NCBI GenBank assembly: GCA_900771325.1
Contig: CAAGNN010000180.1
Coordinates: 1 to 28,341 of the forward strand
Direction of reading: 5' to 3'
DNA length: 28,341 bases
From: Kiritimatiellia bacterium
Lineage (GTDB): Bacteria > Verrucomicrobiota > Kiritimatiellia > RFP12 > DVOR01
The position numbers and the translations under genes were made by a program. The notes below the pieces were generated by a model. The model worked only from the letters and a program-made list of their open reading frames with translations, ran no database searches and had not been told where the DNA came from. Position 1 is the stretch's first letter. The number at the start of each line of letters is the position of its first letter. Of the stretch, positions 1-7,681 are shown piece after piece.

Positions 1-46
1 CCGGGGGACCGGCGACGGCGAACTCAACCCAATGCAGAAAGAGGGA

Positions 47-142
47 TCAGGAAGCCTTCGGGGAGATGAAGCGGCCGAAGAGCTTGCAGGTGGCCGGCAT
101 GACCAGGAGGTTGAGGAGCGTGGCGCTGATGAGGCCGCCGAG
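47..142 (-). pseudogene. C-terminal remnant of an RND heavy-metal efflux pump
   Basis: Read on the minus strand, 142 to 47 encodes 31 residues beginning LGGLISATLLNLLVMP and ending FGRFISPKAS before a TGA at 49-47. This is the typical last transmembrane helix and tail of CzcA/CusA-type RND pumps, where GGL(I/L)(T/S)(A/S)TLL.LLV.P followed by a short basic tail closes the protein. The codon just upstream (145-143) is TAG in frame, and the sequence before it does not resemble the preceding RND residues (normally a hydrophobic IVIL run). The pump homology therefore stops abruptly near 142, where the plus-strand ORF begins. It may be a decayed gene end, a rearrangement scar or a chimeric join at a contig edge. 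The family match rests on motif recognition only. Confidence 0.6.
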
Positions 143-539
143 CTACACGCTCCGCCAGGTGATCCGCCCCGTGGGGCCGCAGGTGCTCTTGGCGCTCGAG
201 GCGGTGGCGTGGGCGCCGCCCTTCCAGCCGCCCAGCGCCTTCCCGACGCCCGAGGCGTGGTTGGCGGACTTCCTGCTCACGCACGCGGCAGCGCTGGAGG
301 CGCTCCCGCGCCCGAGCGGCTTCCTCATCGCCACCCCGGCCCCGGCGGCGGAGTTACCCGAGGGGTGCTGCCTGTGCACCGAGCCGCTGCTGACCGTGGC
401 CGTGCTCGGGCGCGTGGCCGGCAACCTCTATATCCCCCGGCGCGCCATCGCCCCCGGCACGTGGTGTACGGCCGGTGCGCGCGCCTGCTTTCCCGCCGAG
501 CACTTCCCCCAATTCGCCCCCCAGGAGCTCCCCCAATGA
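129..539 (+). CDS. Small protein of unknown function upstream of the VWA protein (5' end uncertain)
   Basis: The frame is open from the left edge of the window and ends at a TGA that overlaps the ATG of the next gene (ATGA at 536-539), so translational coupling is likely. I do not recognise the family. From the ATG at 129 the product is about 136 residues, with no signal peptide or membrane segment. It has a conserved-looking middle (ALEAVAWAPPF, then PEAWLADFLLTHAAALEAL) and four cysteines in the second half. Anything upstream of about 142 is antisense to an RND pump remnant, so codons before that are probably not native and the true start may be lost. ATG 66, ATG 129 and GTG codons near 160-171 are candidates. 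DUF2201 VWA proteins often sit beside a MoxR-like AAA ATPase, but no Walker motif is visible here. The end is secure; the start and function are not. Confidence 0.5.
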   Translation: MRPPSYTLRQVIRPVGPQVLLALEAVAWAPPFQPPSAFPTPEAWLADFLLTHAAALEALPRPSGFLIATPAPAAELPEGCCLCTEPLLTVAVLGRVAGNLYIPRRAIAPGTWCTAGARACFPAEHFPQFAPQELPQ

Positions 540-1873
540 CCGAGACCGAAGCCCTCACCGCACGCCTGCTCGATGTTTTGCCCCCGCACGCCTTCGAGCT
601 GCTCACCTTCCTCTCCCTCTTCCGCGTCCGCCTCTCGGACGAGACCGAGACCGCGAGCGTGACCTGTGGCGACGCCCCCGAGCTCCTCCTCAACAAGGCC
701 TTCCTGGAGGCCCACTGCCAGCGCGACGAGCACCTCCTGATGCTCGTGCTCCACGAGCTCTACCACGTCATCCTCGGCCACACACGCCTCTTCCCCCGCG
801 CCACGCCCCTCCACAACCTGGTCTTCGACGCGGTCATCAACGCCCTCCTCTGCGCCCGCTTCCCCGCGCCCGAGTACACCTCCTTCTTCACCCAGCTCTA
901 TCCGCCCGACGAGATGCCCTACGCCCTCCTCCGCCCCAAGGGTCCCGGCACGCCCCCCGAGGCCGAAGCCGTCCTCAAGCTCCTCTACGAGGCCGATGGC
1001 ACCGTCACCTATGCCGATCTCTTCCAGCTCCTGCTCAACGATGGCGGGCTCCAGGGGCTCGACCTAGACAGCGTCCCCCTCCTCGGCTCGCACGGTCCGT
1101 ACGAAGAGAAGGCCGCCGGCGCGGTCGGCGAACTCCTGCGCGAGATCCTCGCCCACGGGCCCGGCATCGACCTTCCGCACGGCGGCCGAGGCGATGGACA
1201 CGAGGCCGAGGAGCAGACGTTCGTGGCCGATGCGAGCGTGCCGCCCGGCCTCGCCGAGGGAATCCGCGAGTTGATGCGCCACGCCGAACTGCCCGGGAAG
1301 CGCGAGCGCCTCCGCCGCGCCCTCCGCCGTCAACCCTGCGAAAGCGTCACCTTCCTGCCCAATTGGCGCGACCGCTCGCACGCCGCCCGCGAGCTCACCC
1401 TCGGCGATGCCCTCCTCTACCGCTCCACCGTCGAGCTTCCCCGCCCCATCAGCCGCGACCGCCGCCTCGCCTTCGTCTACTTCGACGTCTCCGGCTCGGT
1501 GCAGCGCTCGGTCCCCGCCGTGGCGCGCGCGCTCCTGCCCTACTGCCGCCGCGGCCTCTGCACACTCCACGTCTTCTCCACCGAGGTCCACCCCGCCACC
1601 GCGCGCGACCTCGCTGCCAGCCGCTTCACCTCCACCGGCGGCACCGACATCACCTGCGTCCTCGAACACCTGCTCGCCCTTCCCCCGCGCCGCCGGCCGC
1701 GCGCCGCCATCCTCATCACCGATGGCGAGGTCGGCAACGTCAGTGACGCGCTCCGCAAGCGTCTGCGCGAAAGCGGCATTCGCCTCCTCTTCGGCCTCGT
1801 CCAAACCCTCAACCTCGCAGAGGCTCAGCGCGACCTTGCGGACCTCGCCGACACCTGCATCCGCCTCTCCTAG
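536..1873 (+). CDS. VWA-like domain protein with putative metallopeptidase N-terminus (DUF2201 type)
   Basis: The product has 445 residues. The N-terminal half carries a zincin-like HELYHVILGH motif at 73-82 (HExxH plus a further His), typical of the putative metallopeptidase domain of DUF2201 proteins. The C-terminal quarter is a von Willebrand A fold with its metal-ion-dependent adhesion site: DVSGS at 317-321, a TGGTD segment about 45-50 residues later, and ITDGE with Asp396. Family members usually work with a MoxR-type AAA ATPase in metal-dependent assembly or maturation; no partner ATPase lies inside this window. The start at 536 is supported by AGGAG at 523-527 and by the ATGA overlap with the preceding ORF. 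There is no signal peptide, so it should be cytoplasmic. The gene converges on hrpB with only 2 bp between the stops, leaving no room for a dedicated terminator. An in-frame extension upstream of 536 is a shadow of the preceding gene. Confidence 0.85.
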   Translation: MTETEALTARLLDVLPPHAFELLTFLSLFRVRLSDETETASVTCGDAPELLLNKAFLEAHCQRDEHLLMLVLHELYHVILGHTRLFPRATPLHNLVFDAVINALLCARFPAPEYTSFFTQLYPPDEMPYALLRPKGPGTPPEAEAVLKLLYEADGTVTYADLFQLLLNDGGLQGLDLDSVPLLGSHGPYEEKAAGAVGELLREILAHGPGIDLPHGGRGDGHEAEEQTFVADASVPPGLAEGIRELMRHAELPGKRERLRRALRRQPCESVTFLPNWRDRSHAARELTLGDALLYRSTVELPRPISRDRRLAFVYFDVSGSVQRSVPAVARALLPYCRRGLCTLHVFSTEVHPATARDLAASRFTSTGGTDITCVLEHLLALPPRRRPRAAILITDGEVGNVSDALRKRLRESGIRLLFGLVQTLNLAEAQRDLADLADTCIRLS

Positions 1874-1875
1874 GC

Positions 1876-4281
1876 TCAGCGGCGGGGCGGGAGGGGCTTG
1901 GAGGGGTCCTCGGGCCAGGGGTGCTTGGGGTAGCGACCGCGGAGGTCCTTGCGGACGATGGCGTAGCCGTTGGCCCAGAAGGAGGCGAGGTCGGCCGTGA
2001 TCTGGACGGGACGCTGGGCGGGGGAGAGGAGGTGGAAGAGGAGAGGAACCTTGCCGCCGGCCAGACGCGGGGAGGCGGTGATGCCAAAGAGCCGCTGAAG
2101 CTTGACGGCGACGAAGGGCTGGTCGGCGGCGTAGTCGATGCGCAGGCGCGTGCCGTCGGGCAAGGCGTAGTGGGTGGGGGCGAGGGCATCAACCTCACGC
2201 ATCGGGTGACCGCACTCGGTGAGGAGGGTGCGCAGGAGCTCAACGAGCGGCATCTCGGGGAAGGGCGCCAGGCGGTCGATGAGGGCCTCGTCGGAGAGGT
2301 CGGGCCAGGAGGTTTCGGAGAGGACGCGGCGGAGGAAGGCGATGCGCGCGGCGAGCTCCTCGGCAGCGCGGGACCACGGGAGACCCTGGTGGCGCAGACG
2401 GCAGCGCTCGGCCTCCTCGCGAGCCTCGGGAGGGATGTCGCGCAAGGGGCGGCGCTTGAGGACGATGGCGCCGATGGACTCCTCCTCGGCGGCGATGAGG
2501 CGGCCGGCGGCCTTGTCCCAGGCGATGCGCGTGGCGGTGGTGCGGCGGCAGAGGTCGAGGTCGGCCTGGGTGAGCGGAAGGGCCCAGCGAATGACCGCCT
2601 CGGCGTCTGCATCACTCATCTGGACAATGAGGAGCCACTCCTCGTTGATGAGGGGGGAATCGGGGGGGAGGATGGCCCCGAAGCCGGCAGCCAAAAGATA
2701 GCGACCGGAGGTGCGGTCGCGCCGGCGGGCCACGTGGCCGGGGAAGGCCCAGATGAGGTGGGGCGCGAGGGCGTCGACCGAGAGGCGCGGGGTGGGATTG
2801 CCGCCGGCCCAGCGCTCGGCCAGGCGCCACACCTCGCGCGGCTTCTCGCGTAGGGTCCACTCCAAGACGCGGTGGAAGTTGGCCATCTGGCGCAGGGGGG
2901 CGAGCTTCTCGCCCTCGGCGCAAAGGGCAGCGAGGAGGGCCCCGCCGGCGCGGTCGATGGGCCGCAAGCGGAGCATCATCGCGGCGAGGCAGGGGTGAAC
3001 CGGGAAGGCGGCCATCGCGTGGCCCAAGGGGGTGAGGCGGCCGGTGGGGTCGGTGGCGCCGAGCTCGGCGAGGCTCTCCCAGGCGCGCTTCCAGGCGGAG
3101 GGGGGCGGCGGGGTAAGCCAAGGCAGGTCGCGCGCGCCCCACTCGGCGCAGAGGAGGGCCACTTGGGTGAGGTCGGCATCGAGGATTTCGGGCTGCGAGA
3201 CCTTCGGTAGGGTGAGGTTCTCGCCCTCAGTCCAAAGGCGATAGCAGACGCCGGGCTCGAGGCGGCCGGCGCGGCCGGCGCGCTGGGTAGCGCGGTCGAG
3301 GGGGATACGCTGGGTGACCAGGCGCGTGAGGCCGTTACGCGGGGCGAACTTGGGCACGCGCGCCAGGCCCGTATCGACGACCACGCGGATGCCCTCGATG
3401 GTTAGCGAACTCTCGGCGATGGAGGTGGCCAGGACGATCTTGCGCTCGCCGGGGCGCGGCGGGGCGACGGCGTCATCCTGGTCGCGGCGGTCGAGGGCGG
3501 CATAGAGGGGGGCGACGCGCACGCCCGGGGGGAGGTCGGAGGCTTCGAGGGTCTCCTGGGTGCGGCGGATTTCGCCCTCGCCCGGGAGGAAGCAGAGGAT
3601 GGAGCCGCGCTCTTCGGCGAGGGCCTTGCGGATGGCCGCCACCGGGGAGAGGGGGCCGAGGTGGCGGAGGTCGACCGGATAGGCAACCGCAGGGATGGAG
3701 AGGAAGCGCGCGCCGGGGAGGATGTTCGCCTGGAGCGTGGCCGACATCACCAGCAGCCGCAGGTCGGGGCGCAAGCCGTCGCGGACCTCGCGGGCCAGGG
3801 CGAAGGCCACATCGAGGGCCAAGGCGCGCTCGTGGAACTCGTCGAAGAGGATGGCCCCCACGCCGGTGAGCTCGGGATCCTCAACGATGCGGCGAGCGAG
3901 GAGGCCCTCGGTGAGGAACTCGATGCGCGTCTTGGGGCCGATGCAGCGCTCGAGGCGGACCTGCCAGCCGACGGTCTGCCCCGGCGCCTCGCCGAGTTGG
4001 CTGGCGATGAATTGCGCGGCGCGGCGGGCAGCCAGCCGGCGCGGCTCAAGGACGAGGATCTTCTGCCCCGCCAGCCAGGGCTCATCAAGCAAGGCCGGCG
4101 GGATGCCGGTGGTCTTGCCGGTGCCCGGCGGCGCGGTGAGAACGGTCAACTCATTGGCCGCCAGCGCAGCTAACAGCTCGCCTAAAGGCAAGCTGTTAAC
4201 TGTTAGCGGTTGGCTGTTAGCACGCGTTCCGCGACGGGCAGACTCCGGGAGCGCTGTCATCTGTCCTCTGTCATCCGTCAT
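1876..4281 (-). CDS. hrpB: ATP-dependent helicase HrpB
   Basis: The product is 801 residues, close to the family's usual length of about 820. HrpB is a DEAH-type superfamily 2 helicase, cytoplasmic and presumably acting on RNA; its cellular role is poorly defined. Motif order: APPGTGKT (Walker A, 50-57), LEPRRLAAR (78-86), DEFHER (147-152, the HrpB form of DEAH), SAT (180-182), TSIAESSLTI (286-295) and QRAGRAGR (333-340). These are followed by the helicase-associated region and the HrpB C-terminal domain ending in GRYPKHPWPEDP. Start choice is uncertain. ATG 4281 has no clear Shine-Dalgarno. ATG 4260 has AGAGGA only 3 nt upstream. A TTG at 4191 would give a more typical N-terminus. Residues 1-30 are encoded by repeat-like DNA and look unlike HrpB. 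It is the last gene of the minus-strand run, 23 bp after SPFH protein B. Confidence 0.92.
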   Translation of the reverse strand: MTDDRGQMTALPESARRGTRANSQPLTVNSLPLGELLAALAANELTVLTAPPGTGKTTGIPPALLDEPWLAGQKILVLEPRRLAARRAAQFIASQLGEAPGQTVGWQVRLERCIGPKTRIEFLTEGLLARRIVEDPELTGVGAILFDEFHERALALDVAFALAREVRDGLRPDLRLLVMSATLQANILPGARFLSIPAVAYPVDLRHLGPLSPVAAIRKALAEERGSILCFLPGEGEIRRTQETLEASDLPPGVRVAPLYAALDRRDQDDAVAPPRPGERKIVLATSIAESSLTIEGIRVVVDTGLARVPKFAPRNGLTRLVTQRIPLDRATQRAGRAGRLEPGVCYRLWTEGENLTLPKVSQPEILDADLTQVALLCAEWGARDLPWLTPPPPSAWKRAWESLAELGATDPTGRLTPLGHAMAAFPVHPCLAAMMLRLRPIDRAGGALLAALCAEGEKLAPLRQMANFHRVLEWTLREKPREVWRLAERWAGGNPTPRLSVDALAPHLIWAFPGHVARRRDRTSGRYLLAAGFGAILPPDSPLINEEWLLIVQMSDADAEAVIRWALPLTQADLDLCRRTTATRIAWDKAAGRLIAAEEESIGAIVLKRRPLRDIPPEAREEAERCRLRHQGLPWSRAAEELAARIAFLRRVLSETSWPDLSDEALIDRLAPFPEMPLVELLRTLLTECGHPMREVDALAPTHYALPDGTRLRIDYAADQPFVAVKLQRLFGITASPRLAGGKVPLLFHLLSPAQRPVQITADLASFWANGYAIVRKDLRGRYPKHPWPEDPSKPLPPRR

Positions 4282-4304
4282 CGCGAGCGAAGCGAGCCGC
4301 CGGA

Positions 4305-6122
4305 CTACTTCGCCGGCAGGGAGAGGGCGGCGCCCTTGAGGTCCGTCCAGAGGGTGCCCTCGCCGGCGTGGAGGAGGCGGATGGAGAGGGCGGGGTTAAG
4401 CTGCTCGACGAGGGTGAGGTCGGCCAAGGTGGCAGGGTTCTTGAAGACCTCCGCGCGGCGACGAATGCCCAGGGCCTCTTCGTTGGAGACCAAGAAGTCG
4501 GCCTTGACCTGCGCCTCGCCGAGGAGCTGGGTGGTCTGGGCCTCGATCTTGGCGCGTTCGAGGTCGAGCTGGGCAACGGCGAGCTTGGCCTCGGCCTCGA
4601 GCTGGGCGGTGAGGCGCTTGGTGTCGGCGGCGATGGTGGCGACCTTCTTGCCGGTCTCCTGCTCCACCTCCTTGCGCAGCTGATCGACCTTGGCGATGCG
4701 GATGTTGAGCTCGGCCTGCTTGCGGGCAGTGTTCTGGCGCTCGCGGTTGGTGAGGTCCTGCTCCTTGGCCTCGCTGGCGGCCTGAATGGGGGAGAGGATC
4801 TCGGCGGGGACCTCGACGTGGCGGATGATGGCGTTGTGGACGACGATGGCGCGCTCGCCGAGGGTGCGCTTGAGCTCATCGGTCATCTCGGTCTGGAACT
4901 TCATCCGCCCCTCGCCGTCGATGAAGTCGCGCGCCTTGTAGTAGGAGCCCTTCATCCGCGAGATGGAGAGGATCTGGGGGAGGATAATCTTGTCGACCAC
5001 CGCCGGGAGGTCGCCGTAGAGCATATAGATCTTGGCGATGTGCTCGGGGAGGAGCTCGAACTCCACGGTCATATCCAGGAGGATCTGGAAGCCGTCGATG
5101 GAGGGGAACTGGACGAACTGGTTCATCCCGAAGGCGACCGAATCCGAGAGCGGCACGTCGACCGAGGGTGCGGCGGCCGAACGCGGCAGCAGGGGCGAGG
5201 CGGCATCCAGCACCTCCGGCGGCTCGGCGGCCCCCAGCTCGCCCGTTGCCGTAGCGCGATTGGCGAAGGAGGAGACCTTGCTCTTGCTGGCGAGGCGGTT
5301 GCGGGCGGCCGAGTTCTTCTCGCCGGAGGCGGCGAAGTTGCAGTTCACGTCCTCCTGGGTCATCAGGTTCTCGCTGCGGTTGACGTAGTCCTCGCGGCGC
5401 TTCTGCTGCTGCTTGAGCATCGAGCTCTGCAGTTCATCGAGGGCGCTGGAGGCGTTGGAGGCGACGTTCTTAGTCAGGACCACGGTGCCGGTGCGGCCGA
5501 TGATGGAGACTTGGTTCATCCCCACCTCCACCAGGTCCACCTGATAGGCGCGCGGGTTGATGTAGTAGAGCCCAGGCTGGAGTACTTCGGCCAGGACCCC
5601 CTTCTCGCCGCGCTGGGCGAAGGCACCGGGCTTGGCCGGCACGCCGGTCTGCGAGGTGACGATGCCCACATAGCCCACGGGAATGCTCATCGCGTCCATC
5701 ACCTGCAGGGTGTAGCCCTCGGGGTTGAGGCGGTAGGTGCCCGGCCCCAAGACGCCCTTCCAAACACCCTTGCTTGCCGCGTCGGCCGCCAGGATTTCGC
5801 CATTGGGCAACTCGCGGCCGACCTTCGAGGTGACCACGCCCACCTTACCCACGGGGATGGTCTGGGCGCGGACAAGCTTCCAATCGTAGTCAATCGGGTT
5901 GAGGAAGTGGCGGCCCTCGGTCAGGGGCTCGCGCAGGACACCCTTCTGCCCGGGGTTGGCCAGGATTTCCCCGGCCGGGAGGTCGTCGCCGACCTTGGCC
6001 GTGACGATGGCCATCCAGCCGGCCGGCACCTCGATGCGGCAGAAACACCACATCCATACGCCCCACACTGCGGCCAGCACGGCCACGAGCACACACACGG
6101 CAACAAGTCCTTTCTGCTTCAT
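4305..6122 (-). CDS. SPFH/Band 7 (flotillin-like) membrane protein B
   Basis: The product has 605 residues. One N-terminal transmembrane helix (about 5-27) is followed by three tandem copies (about 30-78, 88-137, 146-193) of a 48-50 residue unit with consensus GxVGIVTxKVG, LPxGEIxA, KGVxxxVLxPG and YxxNP. A Band 7 domain follows (about 290-445, including ILLDMTVEFEL). Then comes a long Ala/Glu/Lys/Gln-rich coiled coil (about 445-545, starting near EAKEQDLTNRERQNTARK) and a hydrophobic tail. The layout matches flotillin/SPFH proteins, which oligomerise on membranes and organise microdomains. A linker at about 210-320 (many Ser, Asn and Ala) has no counterpart in its neighbour. It lies 17 bp downstream of SPFH protein A, with AAGAAGAG as a weak ribosome site, so the two are co-transcribed and probably form a hetero-oligomer. 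Specific function is unknown. Confidence 0.8.
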   Translation of the reverse strand: MKQKGLVAVCVLVAVLAAVWGVWMWCFCRIEVPAGWMAIVTAKVGDDLPAGEILANPGQKGVLREPLTEGRHFLNPIDYDWKLVRAQTIPVGKVGVVTSKVGRELPNGEILAADAASKGVWKGVLGPGTYRLNPEGYTLQVMDAMSIPVGYVGIVTSQTGVPAKPGAFAQRGEKGVLAEVLQPGLYYINPRAYQVDLVEVGMNQVSIIGRTGTVVLTKNVASNASSALDELQSSMLKQQQKRREDYVNRSENLMTQEDVNCNFAASGEKNSAARNRLASKSKVSSFANRATATGELGAAEPPEVLDAASPLLPRSAAAPSVDVPLSDSVAFGMNQFVQFPSIDGFQILLDMTVEFELLPEHIAKIYMLYGDLPAVVDKIILPQILSISRMKGSYYKARDFIDGEGRMKFQTEMTDELKRTLGERAIVVHNAIIRHVEVPAEILSPIQAASEAKEQDLTNRERQNTARKQAELNIRIAKVDQLRKEVEQETGKKVATIAADTKRLTAQLEAEAKLAVAQLDLERAKIEAQTTQLLGEAQVKADFLVSNEEALGIRRRAEVFKNPATLADLTLVEQLNPALSIRLLHAGEGTLWTDLKGAALSLPAK

Positions 6123-6139
6123 TGCGCTCTTCTTTCGCC

Positions 6140-7660
6140 TTAGGGCTGGACCGGGGCCGCCGGCGCGCTCGCGGCGGGAGTGGATTGCACGCCCAGGGGC
6201 AGACCGAAGGGCGCGTCGGCTTCGGGCGTGGCGAGGATCGACTGCACGCGCGGGGCCGTCTTCTCATAGAGCTTCATCCGGACGTAGTCCGCCTCGTTGC
6301 CATAGATGCTCACCTCCTGGCGCAGAACGTCGGCAAAGGCCTTGGTGCGTGCCTCGATGACCCGGCGCTCGGCCTCGGCGGCGGTCAGCTTGGCTTCGGC
6401 GGTGCGCAGGGCGGCCTCGTAGGCCACCTTGGCCACATCGAGCTTGGTCTGGGCGGCAATGGTCTGCTCGGCCTTGCGCTGTTCGGCGGCGATGCGGGCC
6501 TGAATCTGCGCGGTCTGCTCCATCACCACAGCCGAGTTCTGCGCGGCGAGGGCCTTCTGGCGCCCGAGCTCGGCCTGCGACTCGGCCTGAACAATCTGCT
6601 GCTCAATCTTGCGCGACTCCTGGACCGCGAGCTCGCGGTCGCGCACAATCCCGGCAATCGACTGCGGGGCAAAGATGTCGCGGATGAGCACCGAGTTGAG
6701 CGAGATGCCGCGCGGGGCGCAGATTTCGCGGAGGTAGGCCTCGAGCTTGTCCTGGAAGTCCTGGCGGCTCTTGCCGACGATGAACTCGGTGGCCATCTTC
6801 TTGCTGCCTTCGATGCGCGAGAAGCCGCGGGCGCTGGGGAGGATGAGCTTCTGGAGGATGTCGTCCATATCGCCGACCTCCTGGGTCAGCAGGGCCACCT
6901 TGTCCTCCTCCAGGTTGAACTCCAAGGTGCCCTCGGCCGTGACGATGAAGCCATCGAGGGTCAGGAAGGTGATTGCATCGTTGCCCGAAAGCTCGAAGCG
7001 CTGGCTCTGCGTGTTGACGAGCGAGACGGCGTAGAGGAAGGGGTTGAGGCGGTGTGTGCCCTCCTTGAGGATCTTTTGCTGGACGCCCTTGGAGCCCTCG
7101 GCCACCAAGAAGCCCCGTTCCTCGAGTTGTGGCTTGTTCTCGGCAAAGACATCCGCGCCCACCAACGCCGTCACCACGCCCACATAGCCCGGGCGGATGC
7201 GAATGTCGTCGTAGAGCCGCAGGTCGTAGGCATAGGGATTGATACGGTGGCGCCCGGTGCCGAGCACCTCCGGGACGATGCCCTTGCTGCCGGCATCGCG
7301 CGCGATAATCTCCCCGGGCGGCAACGGCTTGCCGTCCTTGCGAATGAGCACGCCGAAGCGGCCGGCGGCAATATCCGTGGCGCGAAAGTATTGCCAATCC
7401 CAGATGAAGGGGTTGCGGAAGTAGCGGCCTTCGGGGAGGACCGCCTCCTGGATGCCCTTATACTCTGGCCCGGGCGCGAGGATGCAATCGCTGGGCAAAT
7501 CCTTGCCCGTCTTGCGCATCAGCACGGCAAACTCGCCGGCCTCCGGCTCAATGCGCCACCCAAACCAGACCCATAACCCCACGAAGAGCGCCACCAGGGC
7601 CCCGGCCACCACGCCAAGCCCCCCCAGCGGCACCTTCTGTGCGCTCTGCTGCTTTGTCAT
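6140..7660 (-). CDS. SPFH/Band 7 (flotillin-like) membrane protein A
   Basis: The product has 506 residues. It has a short cytoplasmic start, one transmembrane helix (about 11-34) and the same three-unit N-terminal repeat as its neighbour (about 36-84, 96-142, 153-200). The third unit carries an insertion (FAENKPQLEERG). The Band 7 core follows, with LTLDGFIVTAEGTLEFNL at about 237-254 and the oligomerisation region near ILPSARGFSRIEGSK. An Ala/Gln/Glu-rich coiled coil (about 350-450) and a Pro/Ala-rich tail complete it. The start is supported by AAAGGAGG about 6 nt upstream of ATG 7660. It is 21 bp downstream of the GH89-like gene and 17 bp upstream of the second SPFH gene, so one transcript probably carries all of them. 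Two paralogous SPFH genes in tandem recall HflK/HflC, but the repeats and lengths do not fit those proteins; a flotillin-like membrane scaffold is the safer reading. Confidence 0.8.
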   Translation of the reverse strand: MTKQQSAQKVPLGGLGVVAGALVALFVGLWVWFGWRIEPEAGEFAVLMRKTGKDLPSDCILAPGPEYKGIQEAVLPEGRYFRNPFIWDWQYFRATDIAAGRFGVLIRKDGKPLPPGEIIARDAGSKGIVPEVLGTGRHRINPYAYDLRLYDDIRIRPGYVGVVTALVGADVFAENKPQLEERGFLVAEGSKGVQQKILKEGTHRLNPFLYAVSLVNTQSQRFELSGNDAITFLTLDGFIVTAEGTLEFNLEEDKVALLTQEVGDMDDILQKLILPSARGFSRIEGSKKMATEFIVGKSRQDFQDKLEAYLREICAPRGISLNSVLIRDIFAPQSIAGIVRDRELAVQESRKIEQQIVQAESQAELGRQKALAAQNSAVVMEQTAQIQARIAAEQRKAEQTIAAQTKLDVAKVAYEAALRTAEAKLTAAEAERRVIEARTKAFADVLRQEVSIYGNEADYVRMKLYEKTAPRVQSILATPEADAPFGLPLGVQSTPAASAPAAPVQP

Positions 7661-7681
7661 CGCGTCCTCCTTTTCTGCGCC

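Noticed and set aside
4368..6143. A 591-codon plus-strand frame opposite SPFH protein B
   Set aside because: A shadow of the alanine/glutamate-rich coiled coil and SPFH region; no motif of its own.
6140..7660. hflK/hflC identity for the SPFH pair
   Set aside because: Both are too long, carry triple N-terminal repeats, and no ftsH or hflX neighbour is present.
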